From positions 1 through 12,648 of the forward strand of contig DATDVK010000061.1 of assembly GCA_035290085.1 (NCBI GenBank): a DNA stretch of 12,648 nucleotides, in the 5' to 3' direction. The number at the start of each line of letters is the position of its first letter. Within the stretch, counting starts at the first letter, position 1. A program made the translations under genes and the position numbers. The notes under the pieces are model-generated. The model did not search any database and was not told where the DNA came from. It worked only from the letters and a program-made list of their open reading frames with translations. Positions 10,984-12,648 of this stretch are shown piece by piece. This stretch comes from GWB1-54-5 sp035290085. Lineage in GTDB: Bacteria > Patescibacteriota > Gracilibacteria > Peribacterales > Peribacteraceae.

Positions 10984-12648
10984 ATGCCGAAAGTCGCCGT
11001 CATTGCCGGTGCTGGTCCTGCAGGACTCACTGCAGCGTATGAGCTCCTGAAGCGCACAGACATCCAATCCATTGTCTGTGAGGCGACGGATGCCATCGGA
11101 GGGATTGCACAGACGTACAATTACAAAGGGAATCGTATTGATATTGGGGGACACAGATTCTTCTCCAAGAGCGAGCGGGTGATGCATTGGTGGTTCAATA
11201 TTCTTCCGCTCCAGGGCGCTCCTGCAGCAGATACGAAAGAACTCGGCCATGAGATCGATTTTGCGGTGGAGGCGGTGATCGAGTATCTGTGTCCCGAATG
11301 CCTGCCGGACGATGGAGTGGGCAAGAGGAACGGGCTTACAGTCCGCAGGAAGGCTCCGGATCCTGCATGTGAGGATCAGGTCATGCTCCAGCGTCCTCGA
11401 AAATCACGCATTTTCTACCGCAAGAACTTCTTTCCGTATCCCATTGCCATCACGCTCACGGTGGCAAGGCGCCTGGGTCTGTGGAACACGTTTCTCATTG
11501 GTCTTTCCTATATCAATGCGCAGGTTTTCCCGCGGAAAGATGAGTCATATCTCGATGCATTTTTCATCAATCGCTTTGGCCGCCGGCTCTACGAGACATT
11601 CTTCCGGGATTACACTGAGAAGGTGTGGGGTATCCCCTGTAGTGAGATTAAAGCCGACTGGGGGGCCCAGCGTGTGAAAGGGCTTTCACTCAAGCGGGCG
11701 GTTACTCATGCCATCAAAGATCTTCTCAGCAGTGATTTTAAGAAGGCGCAGGAGGAGCGCGAAACAAGCCTCATTACCCGCTTCTACTATCCGAAATTCG
11801 GGCCGGGGCACATGTGGGAGACGGTGGCGAATCAAGTGCGAAAGTGCGGCGGAGAGGTACGGATGCAGACGAAGGTTGTTGGGGTGCAGTGGACGGGAAG
11901 CGGCAAGCCCCTCGACGTTGCTCGGGGCAAGCGGGAAGCGGCAAGCGGAAAGCAGCAGTCCGATGCCGGCTCTCGTGTCACCTCTGTGACTGTGGAGAAC
12001 GTGGATACGGGCGAACGAGAAGAAATTTCCTGTGACTACCTCTTTTCCACGGTGCCTATTTCGCACCTCATCCAGATGATGCATCCGGTCCCGCCTTCAG
12101 ATGTAGTGAGAGTGGCGAGTGGGCTCATCTACAGGGATTTCATGACGGTGGGTCTCCTCACACGGAAACTCCATGTGGAAGAAAAGGGGAAAGAGCCTGC
12201 TCCTATGGCTCCTGATAACTGGATCTATGTTCAGGAAGGCCAGGTGCGTGTTGGTCGTATACAGATTTTCAATAACTGGAGTCCGTATTTGGTTGCGGAT
12301 CGCAAGAATACTGTGTGGATAGGGCTGGAATACTTTGTGAATGAGGGAGATGAGCTCTGGAACTTGCCCGAGGCGAAGATGATTGAACTTGGTATTTCCG
12401 AAGTGGGAAAGATCGGGTTTATGCAAAAAGAGGATGTTTTAGATGCCTGCGTGCTCCGCATGCCGAAGGCGTATCCCGCATATTTTGGTACGTATGATGA
12501 GTTAGAGAAGATCCGCGAGTTTACTCTCACTATTCCCAATCTCTTCCTTGTGGGGCGCAATGGCATGCACCGTTACAACAATCAGGATCACAGCATGCTC
12601 ACTGCCATGACGGCGGTGGATAACATCGTGGCTGACTTAGAGGACAAT
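10984..12648 (+). CDS. FAD-dependent oxidoreductase, UDP-galactopyranose-mutase/amine-oxidase-like (3' end outside window)
   Basis: 555 codons are open to the window edge. The N-terminal FAD-binding motif is VIAGAGPAGLTAAYELL (6-22), followed by EATDAIGGIAQT (33-44) and DIGGHRFFSK (53-62). SRIFYRKNFFPYP (141-153), RFGRRLYETFF (197-207), YTEKVWGIPCSEIKADW (210-226) and GAQRVKGLSL (227-236) are typical of the UGM-like group of surface-glycan loci. The C-terminal FAD motif is NLFLVGRNGMHRYNNQDHSM (519-538), which lies near the usual protein end, so little is likely missing. The reaction is uncertain: sugar ring contraction like Glf, or another flavin redox step on a glycan or lipid precursor. 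Two insertions are notable. One (about 75-138) contains CPEC and DPACED. The other (305-330) is low-complexity and coincides with a DNA repeat. A leaderless promoter precedes the ATG. Confidence 0.85.
   Translation, partial: MPKVAVIAGAGPAGLTAAYELLKRTDIQSIVCEATDAIGGIAQTYNYKGNRIDIGGHRFFSKSERVMHWWFNILPLQGAPAADTKELGHEIDFAVEAVIEYLCPECLPDDGVGKRNGLTVRRKAPDPACEDQVMLQRPRKSRIFYRKNFFPYPIAITLTVARRLGLWNTFLIGLSYINAQVFPRKDESYLDAFFINRFGRRLYETFFRDYTEKVWGIPCSEIKADWGAQRVKGLSLKRAVTHAIKDLLSSDFKKAQEERETSLITRFYYPKFGPGHMWETVANQVRKCGGEVRMQTKVVGVQWTGSGKPLDVARGKREAASGKQQSDAGSRVTSVTVENVDTGEREEISCDYLFSTVPISHLIQMMHPVPPSDVVRVASGLIYRDFMTVGLLTRKLHVEEKGKEPAPMAPDNWIYVQEGQVRVGRIQIFNNWSPYLVADRKNTVWIGLEYFVNEGDELWNLPEAKMIELGISEVGKIGFMQKEDVLDACVLRMPKAYPAYFGTYDELEKIREFTLTIPNLFLVGRNGMHRYNNQDHSMLTAMTAVDNIVADLEDN
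11894..11946 (+). repeat. Short repeat inserted in frame within the FAD enzyme gene
   Basis: CGGGAAGCGGCAAGC occurs perfectly at 11894-11908 and 11932-11946, 38 bp apart, so the copies are read in different frames. Between them CCCC (11908-11911) and GGGG (11924-11927) can pair. The segment encodes a Gly/Lys/Ala/Ser-rich stretch (about residues 304-327) between two conserved parts of the enzyme, consistent with a repeat tolerated in a surface loop. Confidence 0.6.

Overview
The window is a bacterial cell-surface polysaccharide and envelope region with a mid-50s GC impression. It starts inside one glycosyltransferase gene and ends inside an FAD enzyme gene. Nearly all starts lack a Shine-Dalgarno sequence. 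Eight of the ten genes have a -10-like hexamer (TAnnnT type) 6-8 nt before an ATG or GTG, as expected for leaderless mRNAs. Together with dense small palindromic intergenic repeats (one of the type mistranslated as 'CHSERSR'), this suggests a candidate-phyla-type bacterium such as the Peregrinibacteria/Peribacteria group. That placement is low-confidence inference. TGA and TAG are both used as stops.

Layout: (1) 1-187, minus: N-terminus of a family-4-like glycosyltransferase, divergent from (2) 253-921, a class I SAM methyltransferase. An array of 8-bp tandem repeats carrying -10 motifs lies between them. (3) 947-1096: a compact palindromic element that could fold into a three-way junction. 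(4) 1141-7433: the core block of two tandem CotH-kinase-like membrane-anchored proteins (the second with a C-terminal beta-helix), a VTC-type polyphosphate polymerase domain protein and a DUF4956 membrane protein. (5) A convergent gap with nested inverted repeats. (6) 7572-8840, minus: nucleotide-sugar dehydrogenase of the TviB/WbpO type. (7) An intergenic region with an 86-bp direct repeat. (8) 9220-10419: polytopic GT-C-like membrane protein. (9) 10484-10885: GtrA-like flippase-type protein, apparently preceded by a 7-codon leader ORF. (10) 10984 to the end: UDP-galactopyranose-mutase-like FAD enzyme.

Reading of the system: the outer genes make and assemble surface glycans (a UDP-sugar acid, glycosyl transfer, lipid-linked sugar flipping, possibly sugar ring modification, and methylation). 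The central CotH-CotH-VTC-DUF4956 block looks like one phosphoryl-transfer module. VTC would make polyphosphate in the cytoplasm, DUF4956 sits in the membrane, and the CotH domains face outward. A physical link between them (polyphosphate passed through or sensed by DUF4956, used by or regulating the external CotH kinases) is my hypothesis and the most interesting idea in the window.
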